From assembly GCA_965217195.1 (NCBI GenBank), contig CBDCHL010000005.1, forward strand, positions 186,001 through 250,000: a stretch of DNA of 64,000 nt, given 5' to 3'. Under the pieces are notes generated by a model. It did no database searches, was not told the origin of the DNA, and saw only the letters and a list, made by a program, of their open reading frames with translations. Shown here in pieces: positions 56,338 to 64,000 of this stretch. Position 1 is the first letter of the stretch, and every line of letters begins with the position of its first letter. This stretch comes from UBA6623 sp965217195. Lineage in GTDB: Bacteria > Acidobacteriota > Terriglobia > Bryobacterales > UBA6623. A program made the position numbers and the translations under genes.

Positions 56338-58197
56338 TCACCCGGGCCAAAACCGTTCGATGATTCGATAAAACTCCTCGGACTGTTCGTACCACATGAA
56401 GTGCCCGGCTTCCTCTATGATCTCGACTCCAGCGTGAGGAATCGCTTCCTGGATCTGACCGAGGGTGTAAGCAGGCTCCGGATCGCTCCGGCCCCAGATG
56501 ACCAAAACCGGTGCGCTGAGGCTGTCCAGGCCGTCCCGAGCGTCCCAATCGCGAGCTGTGAGGTCTTCCAACATGAGGTCCCCAACCTGCTTGCTATAGG
56601 AGGAGGTCGGGCCCGCGGCTTCGAGATGCAGGTGGGCCTTCGTTGGATCGTGGAAGTAACCCCCGACATAAATCTCTGCGGCCTTCATAATCGCCTCTTG
56701 CCCTTTCGCCTCGATTTGCGAATTCCAGTACTCCATCGCTTTCTTGTCTTGGCGATTTTCCAAGTTGGCCAGAAACTCTGAATTCGAATCCATTGTGACG
56801 CCGCCGGGGGCAGCGAGGACCATCGTCTCGATGCGGTCAGGATGCGCTCCGGCGTAGGAGAGCGCCAGTTGTGCGCCCCACGAGTGCCCAAGGATACGCA
56901 GTTTCTCCAATGCCAGGTGACGGCGTAAGGCTTCCAAGTCCTCGATGTATCGATCCAGATTTACGGTTCTTCGATTGTAGGCCGCCAGCTTTGATTCCCC
57001 CGTGCCGCGCTGGTCTAGGAGTATCGTGCGGTGGCTGCTGGAGAGTTCGTCCGCGACGGCGTTCAAGTTGTTGTGATCCCAGCCAGGACCGCCAGTCAGT
57101 ATCACTACGATGGGACCCTCGCCCGCCTCGTAGTAAGTGAGGATCGTTCCGTCTTTCGACTCGAACGTGTTTTTCGATTCCTTCTTCGCGGCTTCCGCGG
57201 CGGCCTTCTCTTCGGCGCGCGCTCCAGAGAGGAGATTGAACATGCCATAGTTCCCCTCATGACACGCGTACTCGAATATCGGCCCCTCCGTCTTCCTCAT
57301 GGGAAACACCGCTGTCCAGGATCTTGTGAACGACTCCGGATCATCGATCGTGTACTCGTAGCGCAGGGTGTCGGCGTCGACGCGCGTGATGCGTTCGACC
57401 ACGTGCATATTCTCGCCGGATTTTTTGAACATCGTCTGATCGGTGAAATTGGTCGTGTCGACGACCAGCGTATCGCCCTCCCAACGGCCACGTGAGTCTC
57501 CCATCCACTGGCGGATGCCGGGCGAGAGATGCGAGCGCCCGTCGAGGGGGATGATGCGCGCGTCGTGGACCATCTCGTTGAGAATCGCCACGTATTCAGG
57601 AGTCTGGAAAAGCTGCATGTTGTTGTTGTAGGCGCTTGGATTCATGGGCGGTCCGGAGTTGAACCCCACGATGCAACGCGCGCCCACACGGCGGTCCTCC
57701 GGGCCGTGGGCAGGACGTCGCCGAATCTCCGCCACGGCGTCCGCTCTCTTCTGCGCCTCGGGCGTCAAGGAAGGAATCCTGCCGGCCGGTGGATCCACAA
57801 TCAGCGACGTTCGCCTGTCCGGTATGACCTCTGTTCCGCGGTCAAACCAGTACTGGTTATAGCTGCCAATGCAATCGACGAAGTTCGGAGAGCCGATACA
57901 GCGATCTGGAATCGCGCTCGAGTCGCGCTCTATGCGGCTTTGCGCTGCTTGCTCTTCCAGTTCACGCGCTTCCTTTTCCGTAAGAAGCTGTTTCCCCGAC
58001 AGCTCACGGGGGCGTTCCAAGGGCGTGATGGTGCGGAAGTCCCATATCCCGCGCAGGTCGGGCTTACCCCACGGCGTCCGGGGCGGGGTCGGCGTGTCCA
58101 CCGCGGAGGTCCGAGCCTGCGCAACGCCGGGCGCCGGCGCCACGATCGCGAGGACGGTTGCCACAACACCGATTGAAGCGAGACATCGATGGCTCAT
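56338..58197 (-). CDS. Secreted fusion: acidobacterial N-domain plus alpha/beta hydrolase
   Basis: A 619-residue protein with a signal peptide (ASIGVVATVLAIVAPAPGVA). Residues 40-325 are a domain found alone in many Acidobacteriota secreted proteins (PWGKPDLRGIWDF, DRGTEVIPDRRTSLIVDPP, NNNMQLFQTPEYVAILNEM, ACHEGNYGMFNLLSGARAEE). Residues about 342-619 are an alpha/beta hydrolase of the proline-iminopeptidase type: TGGPGWDHNNL (oxyanion loop), LGHSWGAQLAL (Ser439), WGRSDPE (Asp572) and EAGHFMWYE (His599), a complete triad. The linker is Ala/Glu/Lys-rich. The same linker DNA recurs after the stop, suggesting the hydrolase was inserted into a pre-existing gene. Downstream of DUF1080. Confidence 0.85.
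   Translation of the reverse strand: MSHRCLASIGVVATVLAIVAPAPGVAQARTSAVDTPTPPRTPWGKPDLRGIWDFRTITPLERPRELSGKQLLTEKEARELEEQAAQSRIERDSSAIPDRCIGSPNFVDCIGSYNQYWFDRGTEVIPDRRTSLIVDPPAGRIPSLTPEAQKRADAVAEIRRRPAHGPEDRRVGARCIVGFNSGPPMNPSAYNNNMQLFQTPEYVAILNEMVHDARIIPLDGRSHLSPGIRQWMGDSRGRWEGDTLVVDTTNFTDQTMFKKSGENMHVVERITRVDADTLRYEYTIDDPESFTRSWTAVFPMRKTEGPIFEYACHEGNYGMFNLLSGARAEEKAAAEAAKKESKNTFESKDGTILTYYEAGEGPIVVILTGGPGWDHNNLNAVADELSSSHRTILLDQRGTGESKLAAYNRRTVNLDRYIEDLEALRRHLALEKLRILGHSWGAQLALSYAGAHPDRIETMVLAAPGGVTMDSNSEFLANLENRQDKKAMEYWNSQIEAKGQEAIMKAAEIYVGGYFHDPTKAHLHLEAAGPTSSYSKQVGDLMLEDLTARDWDARDGLDSLSAPVLVIWGRSDPEPAYTLGQIQEAIPHAGVEIIEEAGHFMWYEQSEEFYRIIERFWPG
57174..57225 (-). repeat. 52-bp direct repeat, inside the fusion gene
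   Basis: Encodes the linker GARAEEKAAAEAAKKES between the N-domain and the hydrolase. The other copy, one mismatch away, is at 56237-56288. Confidence 0.9.
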
Positions 58198-58233
58198 CTG
58201 AACCGTCCTTTCACCTGCTTCGAGGCTTTATCT

Positions 58234-59046
58234 CTATTCCTCTTTGAGCGGCCGCAACTCGATGTTGCGATAAAACAACTCCGCCCCCTCGGACTGAAAC
58301 GCAATCTTTCCCCTCGTGAGGCTTGCGTCGGTTCCTTCCATGACGAAGGTTCCGTTTACCCAATACCTGATGTGATCTCCGTCAGAGAGCATTTCGAGGA
58401 CATTCCACTCTCCGTGAGGCTTTTCTACTTCGTTCTTGGAATCGCGGTAGCCGGCGGGCGCCCGGTAGCCGACCGGCCAATTCTCGCGACGTTCCGTATC
58501 GGTCTTGTTGAAACGATCGATTTGGATGCCGCGATCGCCGCCCTTCCTTTCGCCCTTGACGGTCAGCTCGGACCCTCCGAGGAGGATGACATCGCCGGTG
58601 CCGCCCTCCATGATCTGAAATTCGAGCGCCTTCGGCCAAATAGAGAACTGCGACTCGGCTTCTTCGGCGCTCTTCCTCTCGCCCGCCACGTGATAGAGAA
58701 TGCCGCTATCGCGTGTTAGGCCCTTGCGGCGTCCGTGCGTCGCTTCGCCCCACTTGAACTCCACCCGCAAATAGAAATTTCCGTAGTTCTCTTTGGTGAT
58801 GAAATACCCATACGGGGAACCCTCGACGCGAACCATGCCGTCATGAACCCGAAAGACACCTTCGGGGTCATTGTTGAACCCCTTCCCGAAGACAAACCTG
58901 TCGAAGTGCTCTAGGCTCTTGCCGTCGAATAGCCGAATGCTCTTCCCCGTTGGCGGAATATCGGCCGCGGCAAGCGTCGCGGCGAACGAGATCGACGCGA
59001 GGAAGATCGTCACACGACGAATCGATCGGCGTCCGATCTGGATCAT
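58234..59046 (-). CDS. Secreted DUF1080 (3-keto-disaccharide hydrolase-like) protein
   Basis: A 270-residue exported protein; the ATG at 59046 opens the signal peptide (RVTIFLASISFAATLAAA). The mature part is one DUF1080 beta-sandwich (concanavalin-like): IRLFDGKSLEHFDRF, GYFITKENYGNFYLRVEFKWG, SGILYHVAG, LEFQIMEGGTGDV, and IAFQSEGAELFYRNIELRPL. Some relatives hydrolyse 3-keto-sugars; others only bind glycans. It lies 36 bases before the fusion gene on the same strand, so both may be cotranscribed. Confidence 0.87.
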   Translation of the reverse strand: MIQIGRRSIRRVTIFLASISFAATLAAADIPPTGKSIRLFDGKSLEHFDRFVFGKGFNNDPEGVFRVHDGMVRVEGSPYGYFITKENYGNFYLRVEFKWGEATHGRRKGLTRDSGILYHVAGERKSAEEAESQFSIWPKALEFQIMEGGTGDVILLGGSELTVKGERKGGDRGIQIDRFNKTDTERRENWPVGYRAPAGYRDSKNEVEKPHGEWNVLEMLSDGDHIRYWVNGTFVMEGTDASLTRGKIAFQSEGAELFYRNIELRPLKEE

Positions 59047-60211
59047 GATCACCGCTCCTGTTTCAAGCCGGTTTAGGTGAGTCGCCCAAGCCCCAATATG
59101 GGTCAAGTATACGCCCGCGCGGTCCCGAACACCACAGGTCCCGGTCGAGCCGATCGAGCTGATGGCTGTGGAGCTGGTCGGATCGGGTATCCGCTTTAAC
59201 CGCCCGCACTCCACTTTCCTCCGACTTTCCTCTTAGTCCCTAATCAAGACGATGGTCCGATCGCCTGGGCCGATGACACCTAGGTCAATCAGACTCTCTG
59301 AGCCTCTTCTCGAACCCGCCGCGGTTCCGCCGCGCTGCTTTCTCAACACGCCGAAGCACGGGCTCTGCTTCAACGCCATTGCGGCGTACGAGATCGTAAA
59401 TCAACCAGTAATACAAGTCGTCCGCCGCCCTTTCGAAGTGCTTTTCAGGGATAGCGCGAAGCCATCTAAAGGCAATCTGACGCCAAGAGCAAGTTCTACC
59501 ACGTCGAGGCTTTTCTATCAGGGAACATCACGATTCCGAAACATGAAAATCGCCGCGGTTGGTCCGGTTCAGGGGTTAGAATTGCTGCACTCGCAGTGTC
59601 AATTCGGTCTCGACACCCTGAGCTGGGTCCGGTTGCGTCCGCGGCCGCATCGTGAAGCGAACGTGGGTCTCCGGCCCCCGTACTCCACTGACAGTGTTGC
59701 GGTTTTGCTCACCTCGGTCCCGGCGGCAAGGGTCACCGGCGCCGCCGCCCCCGACGCTTCCAGTCGTCGTTAGCATGCCTATCACGGGCCCGACAACTAC
59801 CGACCAGAAAGGCCACTCCCCCGTAATTCACGTCTCGCCACGTAAGACATGTCGCGGGAGCATCCTCGGGAGCGCGCGGCGCCCCTTCTTGATCCGTTCT
59901 GGGATGGGGGCACGAATCGGGATCGCTGGGATTCCGGGACGTCACTATGGTTCCTCCTTGTGGCCGAATCAAGTTTAGGCGGCATTTGTCTGATCGTTCG
60001 GATTGGCACGATCTTTTCGCCAGAGCAGTGATTCCCATACAGAACTGCCCGCCCGCAGGTGAGCCACAAGAGCAATGATGCTACCGAGATTAGTTGGTTC
60101 GTCGTTCGAGTCCTTGTGGTCGAGAGCCGTTGACCCCGAGCCTCCGAAGGCTCGGCCGACCGGCTCCGGGCCTGCATCGGCGTCTCGCTGTGCCGACAAG
60201 GACCTCGCACA
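59047..60211. other. Degenerate intergenic region
   Basis: About 1.1 kb. The only recognisable piece is the 57-bp duplicate of the TIGR03437 C-terminus at 59682-59738. The rest shows no conserved frame in either strand. It looks like gene debris, in keeping with the broken genes that follow. Confidence 0.6.
59682..59738 (-). pseudogene. Fragment of a TIGR03437-type C-terminus
   Basis: Reads VTLAAGTEVSKTATLSVE, the same last 18 residues as the M23 gene, with 54 of 57 bases identical to 60214-60270. The frame continues past the position of the normal stop into unrelated sequence. Probably the leftover of a paralogous gene or a tandem duplication. Confidence 0.6.
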
Positions 60212-61502
60212 TTACTCCACCGACAGTGTTACGGTTTTGCTCACTTCGGTCCCGGCGGCAAGGGTCACCGACACTTCCCCGCTCACGCCGCCCGGCACAC
60301 GCGCATTGATCTGCATCAAACCAACGTAGCCCGGCGCACTGCCCGCGTAGAGCAGGTCGGCCGGCTGCCCGTTGATGAGCAAGGTCACCGACGCCGTTGG
60401 GGGGCCCCAGTCCCTCGCCGTTGATGGAGAAGATCTGGCCGGGGGCCAATGGGCCCGTCCGCCACGAAGCCGCATGAACCACGCCGGCTTCCGCGATAGC
60501 TCCCGGAGCGATGAAAAAGGCGTCGTTTGGCAAGGCGCCGTTCTCCAGAGGCAGCACATCGACGATGTCGTCGACTTGATCGTTGAAGACCAACATGCGG
60601 CCGGCGCTGAACGTGAGGGGCAGACCTTGCGCTCGATACGACTCCGGACGGTCGGAAAGATGAACATGCAAATGAGGAAACTCCGTGTTCCCGGAGTTGC
60701 CCACGCGGCCAAGCAAGCCGCCGGCGGCCATCTCGTCACCGGGTTCGACGGCGACAGATCCCTGCATCAGATGCGCGTACCAGCCGTAGATTCCGGGAGC
60801 ATGCTCGATCACAACCACGTTGCCGGTGAAACTTTGGCCGTCGTGTTCGCCCAGCGGCTGATCGGCGTGATGCGTTTCCACGGCGGCCACCCGTCCCGGC
60901 GCGATCGCGGAAACCGGTTGCCCCCATGCGTAGAAATCCTCAACCGCCGCCGGCGCGCCCGTATCGGGAAACAGATTGCCGTCAAAGCCAAGGAGAACCA
61001 TATCAATGGCAAAGCGCTCTCCCACCCAGAACTGCGTGGCGGTTTCGTTTGGGAGGAGCGACCCGAGCCAATGATTTGCCGCGCCGAAGCTATTGTGGGC
61101 CACCCAGGGTCCTCCGGGCACCGGCGGGCGAGCCTGGAATCCCGGCTCGAAGAGCGTCAAGGGAACCTCGCGGTCGAACGCACGGGCGTCGGACAGTTCG
61201 ATCCGCACGCGCGCACGCGCCGGCGCCGGCCCGTTAAGGGTAGTCCAGACAAACAGTACGGCTCCTGTGCCGCTGAGCCCCGGATCGCCAAGAACCATCT
61301 GGTCGAAATCGGCCGGGACGTATCGCCGACTTGCGACGACGGTTCCGTCGGGGCCAAGCACTTCCAGCGAGACGCGGCTGAGTGCCGCGCCGCCGGCGGG
61401 GTTGGCGACAAGCGCCTCGCCGAGCACCACCCACTCGCCGCCCGCTTGGCGAAACAGCGGCCATGGGGAGCGCATCAGCTCCATCCGAACGTCTTGCGCC
61501 AC
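60212..61502 (-). pseudogene. M23 peptidase with Solibacter C-terminal (TIGR03437) domain, 5'-truncated and frameshifted
   Basis: Residues from GQPVSAIAPGRVAAVE to HLHVHLSDRP are an M23 (LytM-like) metallopeptidase domain, with the HLHVH pair. The C-terminal APGQIFSINGEGLGP... PADLLYAGSAPGYVGLMQINARVPGGVSGEVSVTLAAG fits TIGR03437. A run of six C (60399-60404) has one base too many, changing frame inside this last domain. The N-terminus starts abruptly (VAQDVRMELMRSP), like a mature protein after signal cleavage, and the signal peptide is missing. The fault lies at the junction near 61502-61517 with the LuxR fragment. So it probably is not functional. Confidence 0.75.
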
Positions 61503-61516
61503 TGCCGGAGGGCCCG

Positions 61517-61669
61517 ATGGCGGGCGGGTTCAGTAACCGGGAAATCGGCGAAGCATTAGGCTGCTCGGAAGGCACGATCAAGAATCACGCATCGAGCATT
61601 CTATCCAAGCTTGGTGTTCGCGACCGCACCCGAGCCGTTCTGCGCGGCATTGAGCTTGGCATGATCTGA
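61517..61669 (+). pseudogene. C-terminal LuxR-type HTH fragment
   Basis: Reads MAGGFSNREIGEALGCSEGTIKNHASSILSKLGVRDRTRAVLRGIELGMI: the complete DNA-binding domain of a NarL/LuxR response regulator. The receiver domain is missing; the DNA before it is the antisense of the M23 gene. It starts within 15 bases of the point where the M23 gene loses its signal peptide, as expected for one deletion or rearrangement junction. It could still make a free DNA-binding domain. Confidence 0.75.
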
Positions 61670-61835
61670 AGCCGCTCTTGGTGGCAACCGTGGTCGCTCA
61701 CGCCACGTCGAGCCCCGCAGCGTGGCGGGCAACGTCCGGTCAACACAGCCTCTTGTGCCCACTGATGTGCCCAGGGGCGTTAGGAAGTGCGAAGGGCCTG
61801 CTCGCGACACCGGGGCCGTGGAGTGGAGAGGAGCC

Positions 61836-62111
61836 CTACTCCTCGATGTTGATTTTGAGGGCTTTCAGAAAAGCCTGGTCTTGATCGGTGAAGGTCAGCT
61901 CAATGGGTAGTTGTGACGTCGCTTCCGCCAGGCTGGGCGCTTCTTCCCCCTCGCGTTTGTTGAAGCCGATGGTCGCTTCAATCACGAGGAACACGTCGTA
62001 ACCGGTTTCACGGATTTCTCCGATCACCTCGGCAAGGCTTTCGGATTCCGAAAGCGATTCGTTGATCACATTGCCGAGCTGTTGAATAAGCTCTTTGAGG
62101 CGATCGTCCAA
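61836..62111 (-). CDS. Small conserved-looking protein of unknown function
   Basis: A 91-residue acidic soluble protein: a helical first half (LKELIQQLGNVINESLSESESLAEVIGEIRE), a short sheet region (YDVFLVIEATIGFNK) and a C-terminus with FTDQDQAFLKALKINIEE. I recognise no family, but base composition and start (ATG at 62111 following GGAGAG) favour a real gene. Its neighbours are the LuxR fragment and the MBL-fold hydrolase, neither informative. Confidence 0.65.
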   Translation of the reverse strand: MDDRLKELIQQLGNVINESLSESESLAEVIGEIRETGYDVFLVIEATIGFNKREGEEAPSLAEATSQLPIELTFTDQDQAFLKALKINIEE

Positions 62112-62354
62112 AGCGACTCTCCGTTATGTGACACCGGTCAAAACATGTACCAAGGTGTCGATCCCATTCAATCAGATTCGTGCGACGAGACGCAATCGGC
62201 CCCCTGTTACCACTTATCGACGAGCGAAGGAAAACAACGAGGGTCCGCCGTTGCCGGCTGACACGCTCTACCAAGGCAGGCGAAAAGTGCGGCTATAGGG
62301 TAGCGCGCGTCGGGAAGCGTTCGCCGGGCACAGAACGCTTGGCTCTGGGAAGCT

Positions 62355-63326
62355 CTACTTGCCGCCCAAAATCTCTCCGTGCGGCTTCCCAACCGTAATC
62401 TCCTTGTAGGCCGCGGTGACCTGATCGCCCAGCCGATCACCGACCCAATTGGAGACGTTATTGGAAAGCCGGATCGATGTGGAAACCGTGCCGCCCTCGG
62501 TGGTTGTGATGTCTTCGAGTTTCCGGTCCGCGTCGACCGCTGATTGCACGGCCTGGGGCAATTCCCGGAAGAAACGAAGCTGTCCGTCCATCAGATCTCG
62601 CCCCCCGGGTGCGCCGTGCCCCGGAAGCACGCGTTCAACGTCGAGTCGCCGGGCGGCTCGGATGACGTCGGGCCAGTTGAGCGTATTGCCGTCGCCAGTG
62701 TAGTTGTAGGGTCCGTTGACAATGGCGTCGCCCGTGCAAAGAATGCGTTCTTTGGGAAGAAACACGAAGCCGTCGCCGCGAGTGTGCGCCCAGCCGAAAA
62801 AGTGAAATTCGACACGGCGAGTCTCATCCTCGAGCACGTAGGGACTTTCGCGGAAAGTCTCGCGAGGAGGTTCGGCGGTTTGTAGGTCTAGGTCGGCTAC
62901 GCCCGGACGCGCGCCGGCCGCATCCCGCCAGCGTTGCGGCTCGTACCGCTTCATCTCCTCGGCTACGCCGACGTAGGCAAGAGTCGTCGCGCCGGCGCGA
63001 GTCCAGACCGGATTGCCGTAAGCATGGTCACCGTGATGATGGGTGTCGAAAACGTACTTGACGGGTTTCTTCGAAAGCTTCTTGATGTCATCGAGAACAA
63101 GGCGAGCGCCGCTGGGGAAATTCGCGTCGACCACGATGAGGTAGTCCTTCATCTCGATGATGATGTTGTTGCAGTGGCCCATGGCCGCCTGCTCGCCCTC
63201 GCGGAACCAGACACCGGGGGCGATCGTCTTGACCGTGCCGGGTTGGGCCTCGCTTTGATACGTCCAAAACGTGAACGAAGCCAACAGAAGGAAGGGGAAG
63301 ATCAAAAAGAGCCTTTTCCCACGCAT
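62355..63326 (-). CDS. Exported MBL-fold metallo-hydrolase
   Basis: A 323-residue protein; the ATG at 63326 follows AAGGTGG and opens a signal peptide or anchor (KRLFLIFPFLLLASFTFW). The metal site is the canonical THHHGDHAYGN (HxHxDH), followed by FFGWAHTRGDGFVFLPKERILCTGDAIV and VLPGHGAPGG for the remaining ligands. Resembles quorum-quenching lactonase or class B beta-lactamase-like relatives, but the exact substrate cannot be told from sequence. It would act in the periplasm. Confidence 0.87.
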   Translation of the reverse strand: MRGKRLFLIFPFLLLASFTFWTYQSEAQPGTVKTIAPGVWFREGEQAAMGHCNNIIIEMKDYLIVVDANFPSGARLVLDDIKKLSKKPVKYVFDTHHHGDHAYGNPVWTRAGATTLAYVGVAEEMKRYEPQRWRDAAGARPGVADLDLQTAEPPRETFRESPYVLEDETRRVEFHFFGWAHTRGDGFVFLPKERILCTGDAIVNGPYNYTGDGNTLNWPDVIRAARRLDVERVLPGHGAPGGRDLMDGQLRFFRELPQAVQSAVDADRKLEDITTTEGGTVSTSIRLSNNVSNWVGDRLGDQVTAAYKEITVGKPHGEILGGK

Positions 63327-63519
63327 CACAACCACCTTTCCGAGGAATCAGCGTTCTTCAGATGAGACAGTTTAGCGAAGTTGCACGGTGCGAGCCAAGT
63401 CTTGAGATGGAGTCTCGAGATGGAGGGCGGTCAGCGAGCGGGGCGGCCGGCGAGGTGGCCCGTCGGGCGGCGATGTTACAATCGTCCGGTGCCGGGCCGA
63501 TGGCGGCGCACCCCAACCG

Positions 63520-64000
63520 ATGTTTCGCAAGATCCTCATCGCCAATCGCGGGGAAATCGCGGTCCGGGTGATTCGCACCTGCCGCGAGATGGGCATCCCG
63601 ACCGCGGCAGTCTTTTCGGATGCGGACCGCACTGCTCTTCACGTGCGGATGGCCGACGAGGCGGTTTGTATTGGTCCGGCCCCGGCGGCCGAGAGCTATC
63701 TCTCCATGGAGCGTATTCTCGACGCCGCGGGGCAAACTGGGGCCGACGCCGTTCATCCGGGCTACGGGTTCTTGAGCGAAAACCCGGACTTCGCTGAGGC
63801 CTCTGGCCGGGCAGGTGTAAAGTTCATCGGTCCCAGCGCGGACGCGATGCGCCTGATGGGGTCGAAAACCCGAGCGCGCAAAACGGTCGAGGGGGCAGGC
63901 GTGCCCGTGGTACCGGGCACGATGAACGCGGTGAAGGATCCCGACGAAGCCCTGCGCATCGCCGGTCAAATCGGCTTTCCGGTCATGCTCAAGGCCTCGG
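63520..64000 (+). CDS. Biotin carboxylase subunit, partial at window end
   Basis: The first 160 residues of an acyl-CoA carboxylase biotin carboxylase (AccC, or the alpha subunit of propionyl-/methylcrotonyl-CoA carboxylase). N-terminus MFRKILIANRGEIAVRVIRTCREMGIPTAAVFSDAD, then VHPGYGFLSENPDFAEA, KFIGPSADAMRLMGSKTRARK and GVPVVPGT are family landmarks of the first ATP-grasp subdomain. The start follows no strong ribosome binding site. The gene continues beyond base 64000, so the fused or separate biotin carrier cannot be seen. Confidence 0.93.
   Translation, partial: MFRKILIANRGEIAVRVIRTCREMGIPTAAVFSDADRTALHVRMADEAVCIGPAPAAESYLSMERILDAAGQTGADAVHPGYGFLSENPDFAEASGRAGVKFIGPSADAMRLMGSKTRARKTVEGAGVPVVPGTMNAVKDPDEALRIAGQIGFPVMLKAS

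Noticed and set aside
60399..60404. C6 run in the M23 gene as a phase-variation switch
   Set aside because: The run is only six bases and the gene is already truncated at its 5' end, so random decay or sequencing error is more likely.

Overview
The window is a high-GC bacterial chromosome segment, most likely from Acidobacteriota of the Solibacter/Bryobacterales type. The support is a C-terminal domain matching the 'Solibacter C-terminal' family (TIGR03437), a DUF1549/DUF1553 cytochrome protein beside a DUF1501 protein, two HTH + TolB-propeller membrane regulators, a Ser/Thr kinase with a TolB-like/TPR tail, and many secreted proteins of the NIPSNAP, DUF1330 and DUF1080 types. No rRNA, tRNA or CRISPR array was found.

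Layout. 0-7 kb: DUF1801 protein, S41 protease, a kinase gene broken by four single-base indels, and a secreted-protein gene split by an intact IS630-type element; removing the element plus one TA copy restores the reading frame. 7-15.4 kb: a PPC-domain protein and a five-gene export operon (secreted protein, HlyD/MacA adaptor, TPR protein, MacB-like permease, TolC channel) with no ATPase gene. 15.5-20.4 kb: haem-motif secreted protein, UMF1-type MFS transporter, orphan VapB antitoxin with a vestigial VapC, small ATPase, HAD phosphatase. 20.4-28 kb: PSD1-type cytochrome protein and DUF1501 protein, then a methyltransferase/membrane-protein pair. 28-31.5 kb: dnaX-ebfC-recR. 31.6-41 kb: msrA, zinc-ribbon protein, decayed symporter, glycine-rich protein, NIPSNAP and DUF1330 proteins, two tandem HTH-propeller paralogues. 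41-47.6 kb: a housekeeping run on the minus strand, acyP-apt-ispE-prs-rplY-pth-rpsF-rpsR-rplI-SDR. 48-55.9 kb: ogt, a secreted caspase-like/TPR protein, DUF4202, an amidohydrolase-CIA30 fusion, an undecaprenyl-phosphate sugar transferase. 56-64 kb: a hydrolase fusion flanked by a 52-bp direct repeat, DUF1080, a decayed M23/LuxR junction, an MBL-fold hydrolase and the start of a biotin carboxylase.

Most notable: (1) a 179-bp self-complementary repeat in two inverted copies 14 kb apart, both between converging genes; (2) ribosomal protein S18 with about 156 extra N-terminal residues built on 66-bp tandem repeats, in an operon where S6, L9 and L25 also carry long tails; (3) a hydrolase fusion whose linker sequence recurs just after the hydrolase stop; (4) a secreted FecR-like/caspase/EF-hand/TPR protein overlapping ogt; (5) three REP-like hairpins, each beyond the 3' end of a minus-strand gene. 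Five single-base indels in two otherwise recognisable genes, four of them in homopolymers, leave sequencing error and true decay both open.
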